Below, one piece after another: positions 17,314 to 26,368 of a stretch of DNA of 64,000 nucleotides. The DNA is from Nocardia sp. NBC_00416 (GTDB lineage: Bacteria > Actinomycetota > Actinomycetes > Mycobacteriales > Mycobacteriaceae): NCBI RefSeq assembly GCF_036032445.1, contig NZ_CP107932.1, forward strand, positions 6,264,501 to 6,328,500, in the 5' to 3' direction. The stretch's first letter is position 1. Every line of letters starts with the position of its first letter. The notes beneath the pieces are model-generated. The model ran no database searches. It had not been told where the DNA came from and saw only the letters and a program-made list of their open reading frames with translations. The position numbers and the translations under genes are program-made.

Positions 17314-18027
17314 TCACCCGCAGTTCGCGGCGATATTCCGCAGTGCGGTGTGATCGGCCGCGGTGACCGGGAGCTGATACCGCACGGCCACCGTCAGGTA
17401 TCTGCCCGCGTAGTAGCAGTGTCCCGGCCGCGACGGCGGTAACCATTGCGCGGGTGTGCTGTCGCTCTTGACGGTATTGGCGGCGTTATCGGTGGCCTGC
17501 AGGTTGTAGTCGATATCGTTGGCGAACCGGACTCGCTGCGCCGCCGGCCACGCGGCGGCTCCCAGATCCCAGGCGGCGGCCAGCGGATAGATGTGATCGA
17601 TAGGTACCTGCCGGGCGTTCTGCTTGCTGAACACGATCCGGGTGCCGGTGTAGGGATCGGCCAGGGTGCCGGACTGCACCACGCACCGGCGGGTGCCGGG
17701 CCGGAATCCGACGCCGGTGAGCTGGCGGGCGAGCACATTGTTACGGGTATCGCAGCCGTCTCTGCCGCCCGGACCGTCGTAGTCGTCGGACCAGGCGGGG
17801 CCGAAGACGCAACCCCGACCGGCGCCGCAACCCCGCTCGTACCCACCCGGATGCGGTCGTTGCGCGACCACCCGGACCGCGCCGAGCAACTGCTCGAGCT
17901 GTGCGCGGCCGGGACTGCCCGGCGCGGGCCGGTGCCCGCCGACCACCGCGCAACCACCCGCGGAAACCGATAGCGCGAAAGCGGCGCAGAGTGCTGCGAC
18001 CGCGTGAATCATCCCCCGTGTCATCAC
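17314..18027 (-). CDS. secreted HNH/DUF1524-type nuclease-like protein
   Basis: A 237-residue exported protein. A hydrophobic N-terminus (about 7-24) ends in a weak lipobox-like AGGC, so it may be a lipoprotein or simply secreted. The mature part has several cysteines (GCGAGRGC, DGC, RRC) and the motif VPIDHIYPLAAAWDLGA followed by N-rich NDIDYNLQATDN, the pattern of the HNH-like DUF1524 domain found in GmrSD-type and secreted actinobacterial nucleases. Its end abuts the sulfurtransferase end. Function is probably an extracellular nuclease, but activity is an inference from the motif only. Confidence 0.82.
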   Translation of the reverse strand: MMTRGMIHAVAALCAAFALSVSAGGCAVVGGHRPAPGSPGRAQLEQLLGAVRVVAQRPHPGGYERGCGAGRGCVFGPAWSDDYDGPGGRDGCDTRNNVLARQLTGVGFRPGTRRCVVQSGTLADPYTGTRIVFSKQNARQVPIDHIYPLAAAWDLGAAAWPAAQRVRFANDIDYNLQATDNAANTVKSDSTPAQWLPPSRPGHCYYAGRYLTVAVRYQLPVTAADHTALRNIAANCG

Positions 18028-18074
18028 GGGTACCGGTATACCGGCACCCTCCGACAGTTACCGGGGGCGCGCGC

Positions 18075-18437
18075 TCACAGCCAGGCGCGGGCCAGGAGTT
18101 CGTCGTTGTCGAGCCGGTTGCTGCGCGGTGGGAAACGCGTGGCGACCAGGGATCCGATATGCACCCCGTCGTGCCCGATCACCCACGACCCGCCGCTGTC
18201 GGAGCATTCGGCGATCTTGGCGAAGGCGGTGAGCAGAAAGGTGACCGCCTCCTCGGGGTGGGCGGTATGGGCCAGGCGCTGTGATTCGCCGGGGCGGGAC
18301 AGGTCCAGCCATACCCCGCACTGTCCGTCGAGCCGCATACCGACGATCTTGTCGGCATTAACGAAGGTGAACTTGCGCCGTTCCCACGGGGTGGTCGGCG
18401 TGTAGCTCTGCTCGAGTACCTGGAGCAGAATCGTCAT
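18075..18437 (-). CDS. hypothetical protein, 120 aa
   Basis: A small soluble protein without a family I recognise, and without a signal peptide or membrane segment. It begins MTILLQVLEQ and contains two tryptophans in the middle (VWLDLSRPG, SWVIGHDG). The frame extends to 18578, but the extension is low-complexity and covers a tandem repeat, so the ATG at 18437 is preferred. The purine-rich GGAGGGC ahead of it is part of an 18-bp sequence present twice in a row. It is divergent from the helZ-like gene. Confidence 0.65.
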   Translation of the reverse strand: MTILLQVLEQSYTPTTPWERRKFTFVNADKIVGMRLDGQCGVWLDLSRPGESQRLAHTAHPEEAVTFLLTAFAKIAECSDSGGSWVIGHDGVHIGSLVATRFPPRSNRLDNDELLARAWL

Positions 18438-18777
18438 ACTGCTGCCCTCCGCTGTTCGATTGCCCTCCGCTGTTCGATGACACCGCTGTGCCGTGACGCC
18501 GCTGTGTGCTGGGACCGCTGTTCGCGGGCCGGGGTTGGCCGGGTGCCGCCCATGGCCGCCGGAGGCAGCGCGATCCACCCGGCGAGGCTGCGCTCAGCGG
18601 GTACTGATATCAGCGGTGACCAGCGGATATTTCTCAGTATGTGCCGTTGTGGTGGATAAATCCAGACACAACCCGGTGCGCCGGTGCGCTATCGCGCCGA
18701 TCGGCCGCTACGGCCCCGGTCGACCGTCGGTGGGGACCCTGCGCGGCATGTCGCACCGGACTGATTTGATGGGGGCC
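18438..18777. other. divergent intergenic region, 340 bp
   Basis: The space between the minus-strand 120-aa gene and the plus-strand SNF2 gene. Apart from the tandem 18-bp duplication and several CCGCTGT-like repeats just beside it I see no gene, clear promoter or terminator. Confidence 0.5.
18443..18478. repeat. 18-bp perfect tandem duplication over a ribosome-binding site
   Basis: Bases 18443-18460 and 18461-18478 are identical. Read on the minus strand, each copy carries a GCGGAGGGC purine run, so the 120-aa gene has two candidate Shine-Dalgarno sequences in tandem. Confidence 0.9.
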
Positions 18778-21594
18778 ATGTTGCACGGACTGTGGTCGCC
18801 CGGTTCCGGGCTGCTGCTGTGGCGCGCTCCCGGGATCGAGGGCGCCGGACCCGAGCCGCCGGTGCCGGGGCTGCTCGGGTCGGTGCTCGCGGAGTCGCGG
18901 TTCCGGCACCGGGCCGAGGTGCTCGTGGTGGACGCGGCGGGGTCGCGGCGGGAAACGGTCCGCGCGCATGCGCTCGCGCCCGGCGCCGCGGCCGCCGCGC
19001 TGCGGCAGCGGCTGCCCGCGGGTGCGGCGGCCGGGGATCTGCGGTTCCTGGCACATATCGCGCTCGGGATCGAACGCTGGGTGCTGGCCGGGATGGTCGT
19101 GCCGGAACTGCGGCGCGACGACGGCGAATGGTGGGCCCGCTGGGGCTTGTCCGGGGGCTCGGGTCAGCGGGCCTGGCTCGCCGAACTGGCCGCCCTCCTG
19201 CCCCCGGCGCTGCGGGTCGCCGGCGCGCCGGGCGATGTGCTCGACGATATGGTCGGCGAACTGACCGATCCGATGGTGCGGGAACTGCTCCCCGGGGAGC
19301 CGCATCCACACCCGCTGGTGCACGCCCTGCAGGCCGATGTGCCGGTGGAAGCCGGAAGCCATCAGGCCGCCGAAGTACTGCGACAGTGGCGGGAGACGCG
19401 GGCGTCCGAGGAGCCCGAACTGGTGTTGCGGCTGCGCGAGCCGGAGGGGGAGTTCGAGGAATCCGCCGACGCGTCCGCGCTGTGGCGGCTGGAGGTCTGC
19501 CTGCGCGCCGCCGGGACCGCGCCGCGGCCGATACCGGTTCCCGGAGCGGCCGACGAGGTCCGGCTGGGACTGGAATGGCTGGGCCGCGCTCAGCGCGCGT
19601 ATCCGCGCCTGCGCGATGTGCCGGGCGATCCGCGCAGCCTCGATCTGCTGCTGCCGACCGAAGTGGTCGCCGATCTGGTCGCGCACGGGGCGCAGGCACT
19701 GTCGGAGGCCGGTATCCCGCTGCTGCTGCCCCGGGCCTGGAACATCACCGAACCGACCCTGCGACTGCGAGTGGAGGGCGCCGCGGTGCCCGCCGCCGAG
19801 AGCACCGTGGGCCTGGACGGTCTGGTCACCTACCGCTGGGAACTCGCGCTCGGCGAGACGGTGTTGTCCCAGGACGATATGCGGCGGCTGATCACCGCGC
19901 AGTCGGATCTGGTGCGGCTGCGCGGCGAATGGGTCCAGGCCGATCACACCGTGCTCGCGGCCGCCGCGAAATTCGTCGCGTTGCACCACGAGGACACCGA
20001 GATCACCCTGTCCGACCTCATCGGCGAGATCACCGAGAACCGGGTCGGGCGAGTCCCGCTCACCGAGGTCACCGCGACCGGCTGGCCCGCCGCCCTGTTC
20101 GACCCGGAACGCCCGGTGGAACCGGTGGCCGTACCCGGCCGGCTGAAAGCGCAGTTGCGGCCCTATCAGGAACGCGGCCTGTCCTGGCTCGCGACCATGA
20201 ATCGCCTCGGCTGCGGCGCGGTCCTCGCCGACGATATGGGTCTGGGGAAGACGATCCAGGTCCTGGCCCTGCTGCTGCACGAACGCGAGCGGGGGACCGT
20301 CCCTGGGCCGACCGTGCTGATCTGTCCGATGTCGGTGGTCGGCAACTGGCAGCGTGAGGCCGAGCGGTTCGCTCCCGATCTACGGGTTCTGGTGCACCAC
20401 GGCGCCGGGCGCGCGCAGGGGCGTGACCTGGACGCGGCGGTGGCCGGGGCGGATCTGGTCGTCACGACCTACGCCCTGCTGGCGCGTGATATCGCCGATC
20501 TGTCGCGGCAGCAGTGGGAACGGGTGGTGCTGGACGAGGCCCAGCACATCAAGAACGCGGCCACCCGGCAGGCGCGCGCCGCGCGGGCGCTGACTGCCAG
20601 GCACCGGCTGGCGCTCACCGGGACCCCGGTCGAGAACCGGCTCGAGGAGTTGCGCTCGATCTTCGATTTCGCCGTCCCGAAATTACTGGGCAGTCCGCAG
20701 ACCTTCCGCGCCCGCTTCGCCGTGCCGATCGAGCGCGAGAACGATCAGAACGCGGTGACCCGGCTGCGCACGGTGACCTCGCCGTTCCTGCTGCGGCGGG
20801 TGAAAACCGACCCGGCCGTCATCAGCGATCTGCCCGACAAACTCGAGATGACCGTCCGGGCCAATCTCACCGTCGAACAGGCGGCGCTGTATCAGGCGGT
20901 GGTCGAGGACATGCTCGAAAAGCTGCGCGACGCCAAGGGAATGGCGCGTAAGGGCGCGGTGCTGGGGGCGCTCACCCGGTTGAAGCAGGTGTGCAACCAT
21001 CCGGCGCATTTCCTCGGGGATTCCTCCGCGGTCCTGCGCCGCGGGGCGCACCGGTCGGGCAAGCTCGCACTCGTCGAAGATGTGCTGGACGCGGTGCTCG
21101 CCGAGGGGGAGAAGGCATTGCTGTTCACCCAGTTCCGCGAATTCGGCGAGCTGGTGGCGCCGTATCTGGCCGAGCGGTTCGGCGGCGCTGTCCCGTTCCT
21201 GCACGGCGGGGTGAGCAAGAAGAAACGCGATGCGATGGTCGCCGGATTCCAGGAGGCCGGGGGACCGCCCATCATGCTGCTCTCACTCAAGGCCGGTGGT
21301 ACCGGACTGAACCTGACCGCCGCCAACCATGTGGTGCATCTGGATCGCTGGTGGAATCCGGCGGTGGAGAACCAGGCCACCGACCGTGCGTTCCGGATCG
21401 GTCAGACCCGCGCGGTGCAGGTACGCAAACTGGTCTGCGTCGATACGATCGAGGAACGAATCGACGAGATGATCACCGGGAAGCGGGATCTCGCCGATCT
21501 GGCGGTCGGGGTGGGCGAGAACTGGATCACCGAACTGGGCAACGACGAATTGGCCCAGCTGTTCACCCTGGGCGCCGAGGCGGTGGGTGAGTGA
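18778..21594 (+). CDS. helZ: SNF2-family DEAD/DEAH helicase-like ATPase (HelZ-like)
   Basis: A 938-residue protein with an N-terminal SNF2-associated region (about 1-440) and a C-terminal Swi2/Snf2 ATPase. Motifs are complete: ADDMGLGKTIQ (I, near 483), DEAQHIKN (II, near 585), LTGTPVENR (III), GTGLNLTAANHVVHLD and WWNPAVENQATDRAFRIGQ (V-VI). It is a DNA-dependent ATPase expected to remodel protein-DNA complexes. The frame opens at 18493; MLHGLWSPGSGLLLW at 18778 fits related proteins, with ATGs at 18748 and 18769 as alternatives. It overlaps the SWIM gene, the pairing seen for HelZ in mycobacteria (Rv2101/Rv2102). Confidence 0.88.
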   Translation: MLHGLWSPGSGLLLWRAPGIEGAGPEPPVPGLLGSVLAESRFRHRAEVLVVDAAGSRRETVRAHALAPGAAAAALRQRLPAGAAAGDLRFLAHIALGIERWVLAGMVVPELRRDDGEWWARWGLSGGSGQRAWLAELAALLPPALRVAGAPGDVLDDMVGELTDPMVRELLPGEPHPHPLVHALQADVPVEAGSHQAAEVLRQWRETRASEEPELVLRLREPEGEFEESADASALWRLEVCLRAAGTAPRPIPVPGAADEVRLGLEWLGRAQRAYPRLRDVPGDPRSLDLLLPTEVVADLVAHGAQALSEAGIPLLLPRAWNITEPTLRLRVEGAAVPAAESTVGLDGLVTYRWELALGETVLSQDDMRRLITAQSDLVRLRGEWVQADHTVLAAAAKFVALHHEDTEITLSDLIGEITENRVGRVPLTEVTATGWPAALFDPERPVEPVAVPGRLKAQLRPYQERGLSWLATMNRLGCGAVLADDMGLGKTIQVLALLLHERERGTVPGPTVLICPMSVVGNWQREAERFAPDLRVLVHHGAGRAQGRDLDAAVAGADLVVTTYALLARDIADLSRQQWERVVLDEAQHIKNAATRQARAARALTARHRLALTGTPVENRLEELRSIFDFAVPKLLGSPQTFRARFAVPIERENDQNAVTRLRTVTSPFLLRRVKTDPAVISDLPDKLEMTVRANLTVEQAALYQAVVEDMLEKLRDAKGMARKGAVLGALTRLKQVCNHPAHFLGDSSAVLRRGAHRSGKLALVEDVLDAVLAEGEKALLFTQFREFGELVAPYLAERFGGAVPFLHGGVSKKKRDAMVAGFQEAGGPPIMLLSLKAGGTGLNLTAANHVVHLDRWWNPAVENQATDRAFRIGQTRAVQVRKLVCVDTIEERIDEMITGKRDLADLAVGVGENWITELGNDELAQLFTLGAEAVGE

Positions 21595-22358
21595 TGGTCG
21601 ATTTCAATGAATTCGGCAGGCGCCGGGCGGTTTCCGGTGGGGTCTCGGCACGCAACCGGCGCGGCGCCTTCGCCCGGACCTTCTGGGGCAAGAGTTTCAT
21701 CGAGGTGGTCGAACGGTTGGCCGAACCCGGCCGGCTCGCACGCGGTCGCACCTACGCGCGGGCGGGCCAGGTGGTGAACTACCGGATCGAACCGGGCGTG
21801 ATGACCGCGGAGGTGCAGGGCAGCCAGCCCCGCCCGTTCACCACGACCTGCGATATTCGCCGCTTGCGCGACGAAGAGGTGGATCTGCTGGTCGAGGTGA
21901 TCCGCGGGGCGCCGGGCATGCTGGCCCGGGTCGTCTCCGGCGATCTGCCCCGCGAACTCGCACCGCATCTACTGCCGGATACCGCCGCCGATATCGATTT
22001 CGGGTGCACCTGCCCGGACCCCGGCTGGCCGTGTAAGCACGCGATCGCCGTCGCGTGCCTGCTCGCCGAACGCCTGGACGATCATCCGCGCGATCTGCTG
22101 ACGTTGCGCGGTCTCAGCCTGGACACCTTGATCACCGGCGTGGAGGCCGTCGACTCCGGCGGAGACGAGAGCGTCGACCCGTACGGCGACGCACTCGAGC
22201 TGCCCGCGCTGCCCACCCCGGGGGTTCGGCCCGCGCCCGACGATCTGGACCCCGCGGTGCTGCGCCGGGCGTTGCGCATGCTGTGCGCGGACGAGACCAC
22301 GGCGGCCACTGCGGGCCGGGGTCTGGTCGTCCTGTATTCGACCATGACCGGCGGCTAG
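21591..22358 (+). CDS. SWIM zinc finger protein, partner of SNF2 ATPase
   Basis: A 255-residue protein with a SWIM zinc finger, CxCx6CxH, at about residues 139-150 (CTCPDPGWPCKH). The N-terminal part (FWGKSFIEVVERLAEPGRL) and the rest match the actinobacterial SWIM proteins encoded next to HelZ-type SNF2 ATPases. SWIM fingers bind DNA or proteins. Its GTG (21591) or ATG (21594) start lies within the stop of the upstream gene, implying coupling and a joint complex. The C-terminus (about 180-255) is acidic. Confidence 0.88.
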   Translation: MMVDFNEFGRRRAVSGGVSARNRRGAFARTFWGKSFIEVVERLAEPGRLARGRTYARAGQVVNYRIEPGVMTAEVQGSQPRPFTTTCDIRRLRDEEVDLLVEVIRGAPGMLARVVSGDLPRELAPHLLPDTAADIDFGCTCPDPGWPCKHAIAVACLLAERLDDHPRDLLTLRGLSLDTLITGVEAVDSGGDESVDPYGDALELPALPTPGVRPAPDDLDPAVLRRALRMLCADETTAATAGRGLVVLYSTMTGG

Positions 22359-22373
22359 CGCACCGGCCGGCGT

Positions 22374-23432
22374 TCACTCGAGTCGATAAACCCGCTGCGC
22401 GTTGGTCCGGAACACCTGTTCCAGAACGGCGGTGCCGGTGAGATGTTCGGACAGGACGGCCGCCACCGCGGCGGCGCTGCCGGTGATCGAGGTGATCGGC
22501 CGGTCCACCGGGAAATTGGATCCCCAGATCAGGCGGTCGGGGCCGAATACATCCGCCGCGTGCCGCAGCAGCGGTCCGATCCGCTCGGTGAGTACCGGGA
22601 CCGGTGTCGTCGTACCCGATCGGGGAACCGGATGGCCGAGGATCGGCATCATCAGGCCGCTCACTTTCGCCACGACATTGGGGGATTCGGCGAGGGCGGC
22701 GGTATCGTCGCGCCACCGTTCGAAGATGCTCCGGCGCTGTTCGGCGTCGGCCCCGGTGTGCTTGCCGACCCGGCCGAAGATCCCGGCCGGAGTGCCCAGA
22801 TGGTTCAGCACGATCCCGGCTTCCGGGTAGCGCCGGGCGAGTTCGGTGAGCTCGGGGAGCTGATGCGCGTACACCCAGGCCTCGAAAACCAGATCGCGTT
22901 CCACCAGGTCGGCGAAACCGTGCAGGAACGCGGGCGTGCGCAACGCCCCGGGTTCGGTGCTGAAACTGCGGACTGCGGGGTCCGGGTGGTGGGCGACCAT
23001 GCTGCGGACCCCGCGCACCAGGGGAGACGCGGACAGGTGCGCTTCGAGGAGCTCGGCGAATCCGGCCGCCCCCGGGAAGCCGCTCGCGCTGACGGCCGCG
23101 AGCGCGGGAGTGTCCACCCCGAACGGCAGTGCGGTGACCCAGCGGGTTTCCTCGACTTTCGGGCCCGTCCATTCGACCTCGATGTGCACCACCGATTCGA
23201 TCGGCAGCTCGCCGGTGTCGGCTCGGTAATCGGCGGGCAGATACGGTCCCAGATACGCCGACGGATCCCCGACGAACTCCCGGTCCTTACGGCGAGCCAG
23301 CCGGACCGCGAGACCCAGCGGCACCGGCACCCGCCGCAGCAGCTTCGCCGTGTGGCTGAATTCGCGCGGGTTGGTGAACGGGTCCCACTGGTGGATATGC
23401 GCGTCGATGATCCGGATATCGCCGATGTCCAT
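22374..23432 (-). CDS. amidohydrolase family metal-dependent hydrolase
   Basis: A 352-residue TIM-barrel metallohydrolase of the amidohydrolase-2 type. It has the metal motif DAHIHQWD (His12, His14), a middle HLGTP (around 215) and the C-terminal IWGSNFPVD with the metal-binding aspartate. Members hydrolyse lactones or decarboxylate aromatic acids; the substrate here is unknown. The ATG at 23432 follows AGGAGG by 13 bases; the longer frame to 23681 lacks family sequence. It is convergent with the SWIM gene (15 bases apart). Confidence 0.88.
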   Translation of the reverse strand: MDIGDIRIIDAHIHQWDPFTNPREFSHTAKLLRRVPVPLGLAVRLARRKDREFVGDPSAYLGPYLPADYRADTGELPIESVVHIEVEWTGPKVEETRWVTALPFGVDTPALAAVSASGFPGAAGFAELLEAHLSASPLVRGVRSMVAHHPDPAVRSFSTEPGALRTPAFLHGFADLVERDLVFEAWVYAHQLPELTELARRYPEAGIVLNHLGTPAGIFGRVGKHTGADAEQRRSIFERWRDDTAALAESPNVVAKVSGLMMPILGHPVPRSGTTTPVPVLTERIGPLLRHAADVFGPDRLIWGSNFPVDRPITSITGSAAAVAAVLSEHLTGTAVLEQVFRTNAQRVYRLE

Positions 23433-23557
23433 ACCGTTGCCGGCACCTCCTGGGCTCGTCGTCGGTCTGGTCGCCGAGCGTAGCGCGTGACCAGGGCCGG
23501 TGGAGTGGATTACGCAGGCGTCGAGCGGCGTGGTGGCCGCGGCGGCATACTGGGGCT

Positions 23558-24697
23558 GTGGCCGAACAGGATTCGGCGCCGCGAGCGTCGCAGCCGGTGT
23601 CGGGGGCCGATCCGGCTCCCGACCTTGTGAAGAAGGCGAAACCGGAGCCGGTCGCCGGGACGCTTCCCGCCGACAGCGCACCGGCGGCGCCGGGAAAGCC
23701 TGTGGATTCGGGGGTGGCCCCCGAGCAAGCCCCCGCCGCGCTGCGCGATCTGGTCGACCAGGGCGTCCTCGACGAAACCCAGCTGACCGCGGTGGTGTCC
23801 GCCCTGACCCACGACCGGCCGCGTCCGACCCCCGCTCGGCTGCTCGCGGAGATCGCGGCCTATGCCGGGGCGGGTCTGCTCATGAGCGGGCTGGTCCTGA
23901 TCTTGGTCGAGTCCTGGGACGATATGGCGAGACTCGGCCGGTTCGTGTTGTTCGCACTGGTCGCGCTGGGATTGACCGTGGCCGGAGTCGCGACGGCGGG
24001 CGGGCGGTCCGTGCTGTTGCGCGCGGCCTGGCGGTCGGTGCCCGAGACCGGGCACACCGCTCGCACCCGGCTCGCGGTCGTGCTGTTCGCGCTCGCCGCG
24101 GCCGGCGTCGCCGCGGCCGTGGGCTCGATCGTCGACAACGGCGATGTCAGCAGCGATGTCACCTGGGTCTACGCGGCGGCCGGCGGGCTGGTGGCCGCGA
24201 TCGCCGGTTATGCCGCGCTGCCGTCGCTGCTCGGGCTGCTGTTGTGCGCCGGGTTCAGTGTGGCGCTGGTCGTGGGGCTCCTGGACGAGGTTCTGGAGAT
24301 CGACGACGGCTGGATCGGTCTGGGGGTGCTGGTGCTGGGCTTCGGCTGGCTCGGGCTCACCCGGGTCCGTGCAGTGCTCGAGGTGTGGGCGGGATATGTG
24401 GCCGGGGTCGTGCTGGCGGTGGCGGGCGCGCAGACCGTCGAGGCGTTCGGAGGAGTCTGGCCGTCGTATGCGCTCACCGCGGTGGTCGCGGTGGTCTGTT
24501 TCGGCCTCTACGCCACCGACCGGTCCTGGGTGCTGGTGCTCGGCGGTGCGGCCGCGCTGACCCTGGCCGCGGTGGAAGCGGTCGCGGACTGGACCGGTGA
24601 TTCGGCCGGGGCGTCCGGGGCGATTCTGGTGGTCGGCGCGGTGGTGCTCGGGATCGGCAGCTATCTGCTGGCCAGATCCACGAAAACCGCAGGCTAG
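23558..24697 (+). CDS. DUF2157-like polytopic membrane protein
   Basis: A 379-residue protein with a Pro/Ala-rich cytoplasmic start (1-60), a short helical segment with LVDQGVLDETQLTAV (65-80), and then about ten hydrophobic segments from residue 95 to the end. The arrangement of a helical N-terminal module followed by many membrane helices resembles the DUF2157 family. It starts with GTG and is divergent from the amidohydrolase gene. There are no charged transport motifs that would hint at a substrate. Function unknown. Confidence 0.75.
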   Translation: MAEQDSAPRASQPVSGADPAPDLVKKAKPEPVAGTLPADSAPAAPGKPVDSGVAPEQAPAALRDLVDQGVLDETQLTAVVSALTHDRPRPTPARLLAEIAAYAGAGLLMSGLVLILVESWDDMARLGRFVLFALVALGLTVAGVATAGGRSVLLRAAWRSVPETGHTARTRLAVVLFALAAAGVAAAVGSIVDNGDVSSDVTWVYAAAGGLVAAIAGYAALPSLLGLLLCAGFSVALVVGLLDEVLEIDDGWIGLGVLVLGFGWLGLTRVRAVLEVWAGYVAGVVLAVAGAQTVEAFGGVWPSYALTAVVAVVCFGLYATDRSWVLVLGGAAALTLAAVEAVADWTGDSAGASGAILVVGAVVLGIGSYLLARSTKTAG

Positions 24698-24772
24698 CGG
24701 GGGAGGTCCGGGGCGCGCGCTGCGATCCTCGATAGCTCTGGTCTCGGGTGGGACCCGGGTGTATCGTTTTGC

Positions 24773-24784
24773 TTGGACGTCCAA
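24773..24784. promoter_or_regulatory. perfect palindrome TTGGACGTCCAA upstream of mmsA
   Basis: A 12-base perfect palindrome 85 bases ahead of mmsA, in a locally AT-richer stretch that should contain the operon promoter. Its size and symmetry fit a TetR-type operator for the valine catabolic genes, but no TetR gene is adjacent. Confidence 0.5.
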
Positions 24785-24868
24785 CTATTGGAAGCCCGCA
24801 AAATGATCTTCGTGTGACGGACGGCCGCAGCGCCGCGCCCGCCACCCCGACACGAGGCAGGTAATCGC

Positions 24869-26368
24869 ATGGCTCGAGAGCTCACACATTTCATCGGCGG
24901 GCAGCACGTCCCCGGCACCTCCGGGCGCTTCGGTGATGTCTTCGACCCGAATATCGGCCAGGTCCAGGCCCGGGTCCCGCTGGCGAGCCGGGCCGAGGTC
25001 GAAGCGGTGATCGCGAACGCCGAGGCCGCACAGCCGGCCTGGGCCGCGACGAACCCGCAGCGGCGGGCCCGGGTGCTGATGAAATTCCTGACCCTGGTCA
25101 ACGACGAGATGGATGCCCTGGCCGCACTGCTGTCCAGCGAGCACGGCAAGACCATCGCCGATGCCAAGGGCGATATCCAGCGCGGCCTCGAGGTCATCGA
25201 ATTCGCGGTCGGTATTCCGCATCTGCTCAAGGGCGAGTACACCGAGAGCGCGGGCGCCGGCATCGATGTGTACTCGATGCGCCAGCCGCTGGGCGTGGTC
25301 GCCGGGATCACCCCGTTCAACTTCCCGGCCATGATCCCGCTGTGGAAGGCCGGTCCGGCCCTGGCCTGCGGTAACGCCTTCGTATTGAAGCCCTCCGAGC
25401 GCGACCCGTCGGTCCCGCTGCGGCTGGCCGAACTGTTCCTCGAGGCCGGTCTCCCCGAGGGTGTGTTCAATGTGGTCAACGGCGACAAGGAAGCCGTGGA
25501 CACGATCCTGCACGACCCCCGGATCAAGGCCGTCGGATTCGTCGGCTCCACGCCGATCGCTCAGTACATCTACGAGACAGCCACCGCCAACGGTAAACGC
25601 GCCCAGTGCTTCGGCGGCGCGAAGAACCACGCCATCGTCATGCCCGACGCCGACCTCGACGATGTCGCCGATCAGCTGATCGGCGCCGGCTACGGGTCGG
25701 CCGGGGAACGCTGCATGGCGATCTCGGTGGCCGTACCGGTGGGCGAGGAGACCGCGGACCGACTGGTCGAGAAGCTCACCGAGCGCGTGCACAAACTCAA
25801 TGTCGGCCGCTCCGACGATCCGGGCGCCGACTACGGCCCGCTGGTGGGTCTCGACGGTGTGGACCGGGTGCAGAAGTACGTGCAGCAGGGCATCGACGAG
25901 GGCGCCGAACTGGTGGTCGACGGACGCGGTCTGACCGTGGACGGCGCCGAGGACGGCTACTTCGTCGGCGCGACCCTGTTCGACCGGGTCGGCAAGGAGA
26001 TGTCGATCTACAAAGAAGAGATCTTCGGCCCGGTGCTCACCGTGGTGCGCGCCGCGGACTACGAGGAGGGCCTGGCGCTGGCCAACGACCACGAATACGG
26101 CAACGGTGTCGCGATCTTCACCCGCGACGGCGACACCGCGCGCGATTTCGCGGCCCGCGTGCAGGTCGGGATGGTGGGTATCAACGTCCCGATCCCGGTG
26201 CCGATCGCGTACTACACCTTCGGCGGCTGGAAGCGCTCCGGCTTCGGCGACCTGAACCAGCACGGTCCCGACTCCATCCGCTTCTACACCAAGACCAAGA
26301 CGGTGACGCAGCGGTGGCCGGCGGGCCTGAAGGAGAGCAACAGCTTCGTCATCCCGACGATGGAATGA
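24869..26368 (+). CDS. mmsA: CoA-acylating methylmalonate-semialdehyde dehydrogenase
   Basis: A 499-residue aldehyde dehydrogenase that converts methylmalonate semialdehyde to propionyl-CoA in valine catabolism (and malonate semialdehyde to acetyl-CoA in inositol breakdown). Family marks include the catalytic Cys282 in GERCMAIS, GVVAGITPFNFP near 146, and GWKRSGFGD near the C-terminus. Absence of the usual general-base glutamate region of hydrolytic ALDHs fits the CoA-dependent MmsA group (FGGAKNH). Full length. It heads a tight operon with the acyl-CoA dehydrogenase, overlapping it by four bases. Confidence 0.95.
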   Translation: MARELTHFIGGQHVPGTSGRFGDVFDPNIGQVQARVPLASRAEVEAVIANAEAAQPAWAATNPQRRARVLMKFLTLVNDEMDALAALLSSEHGKTIADAKGDIQRGLEVIEFAVGIPHLLKGEYTESAGAGIDVYSMRQPLGVVAGITPFNFPAMIPLWKAGPALACGNAFVLKPSERDPSVPLRLAELFLEAGLPEGVFNVVNGDKEAVDTILHDPRIKAVGFVGSTPIAQYIYETATANGKRAQCFGGAKNHAIVMPDADLDDVADQLIGAGYGSAGERCMAISVAVPVGEETADRLVEKLTERVHKLNVGRSDDPGADYGPLVGLDGVDRVQKYVQQGIDEGAELVVDGRGLTVDGAEDGYFVGATLFDRVGKEMSIYKEEIFGPVLTVVRAADYEEGLALANDHEYGNGVAIFTRDGDTARDFAARVQVGMVGINVPIPVPIAYYTFGGWKRSGFGDLNQHGPDSIRFYTKTKTVTQRWPAGLKESNSFVIPTME

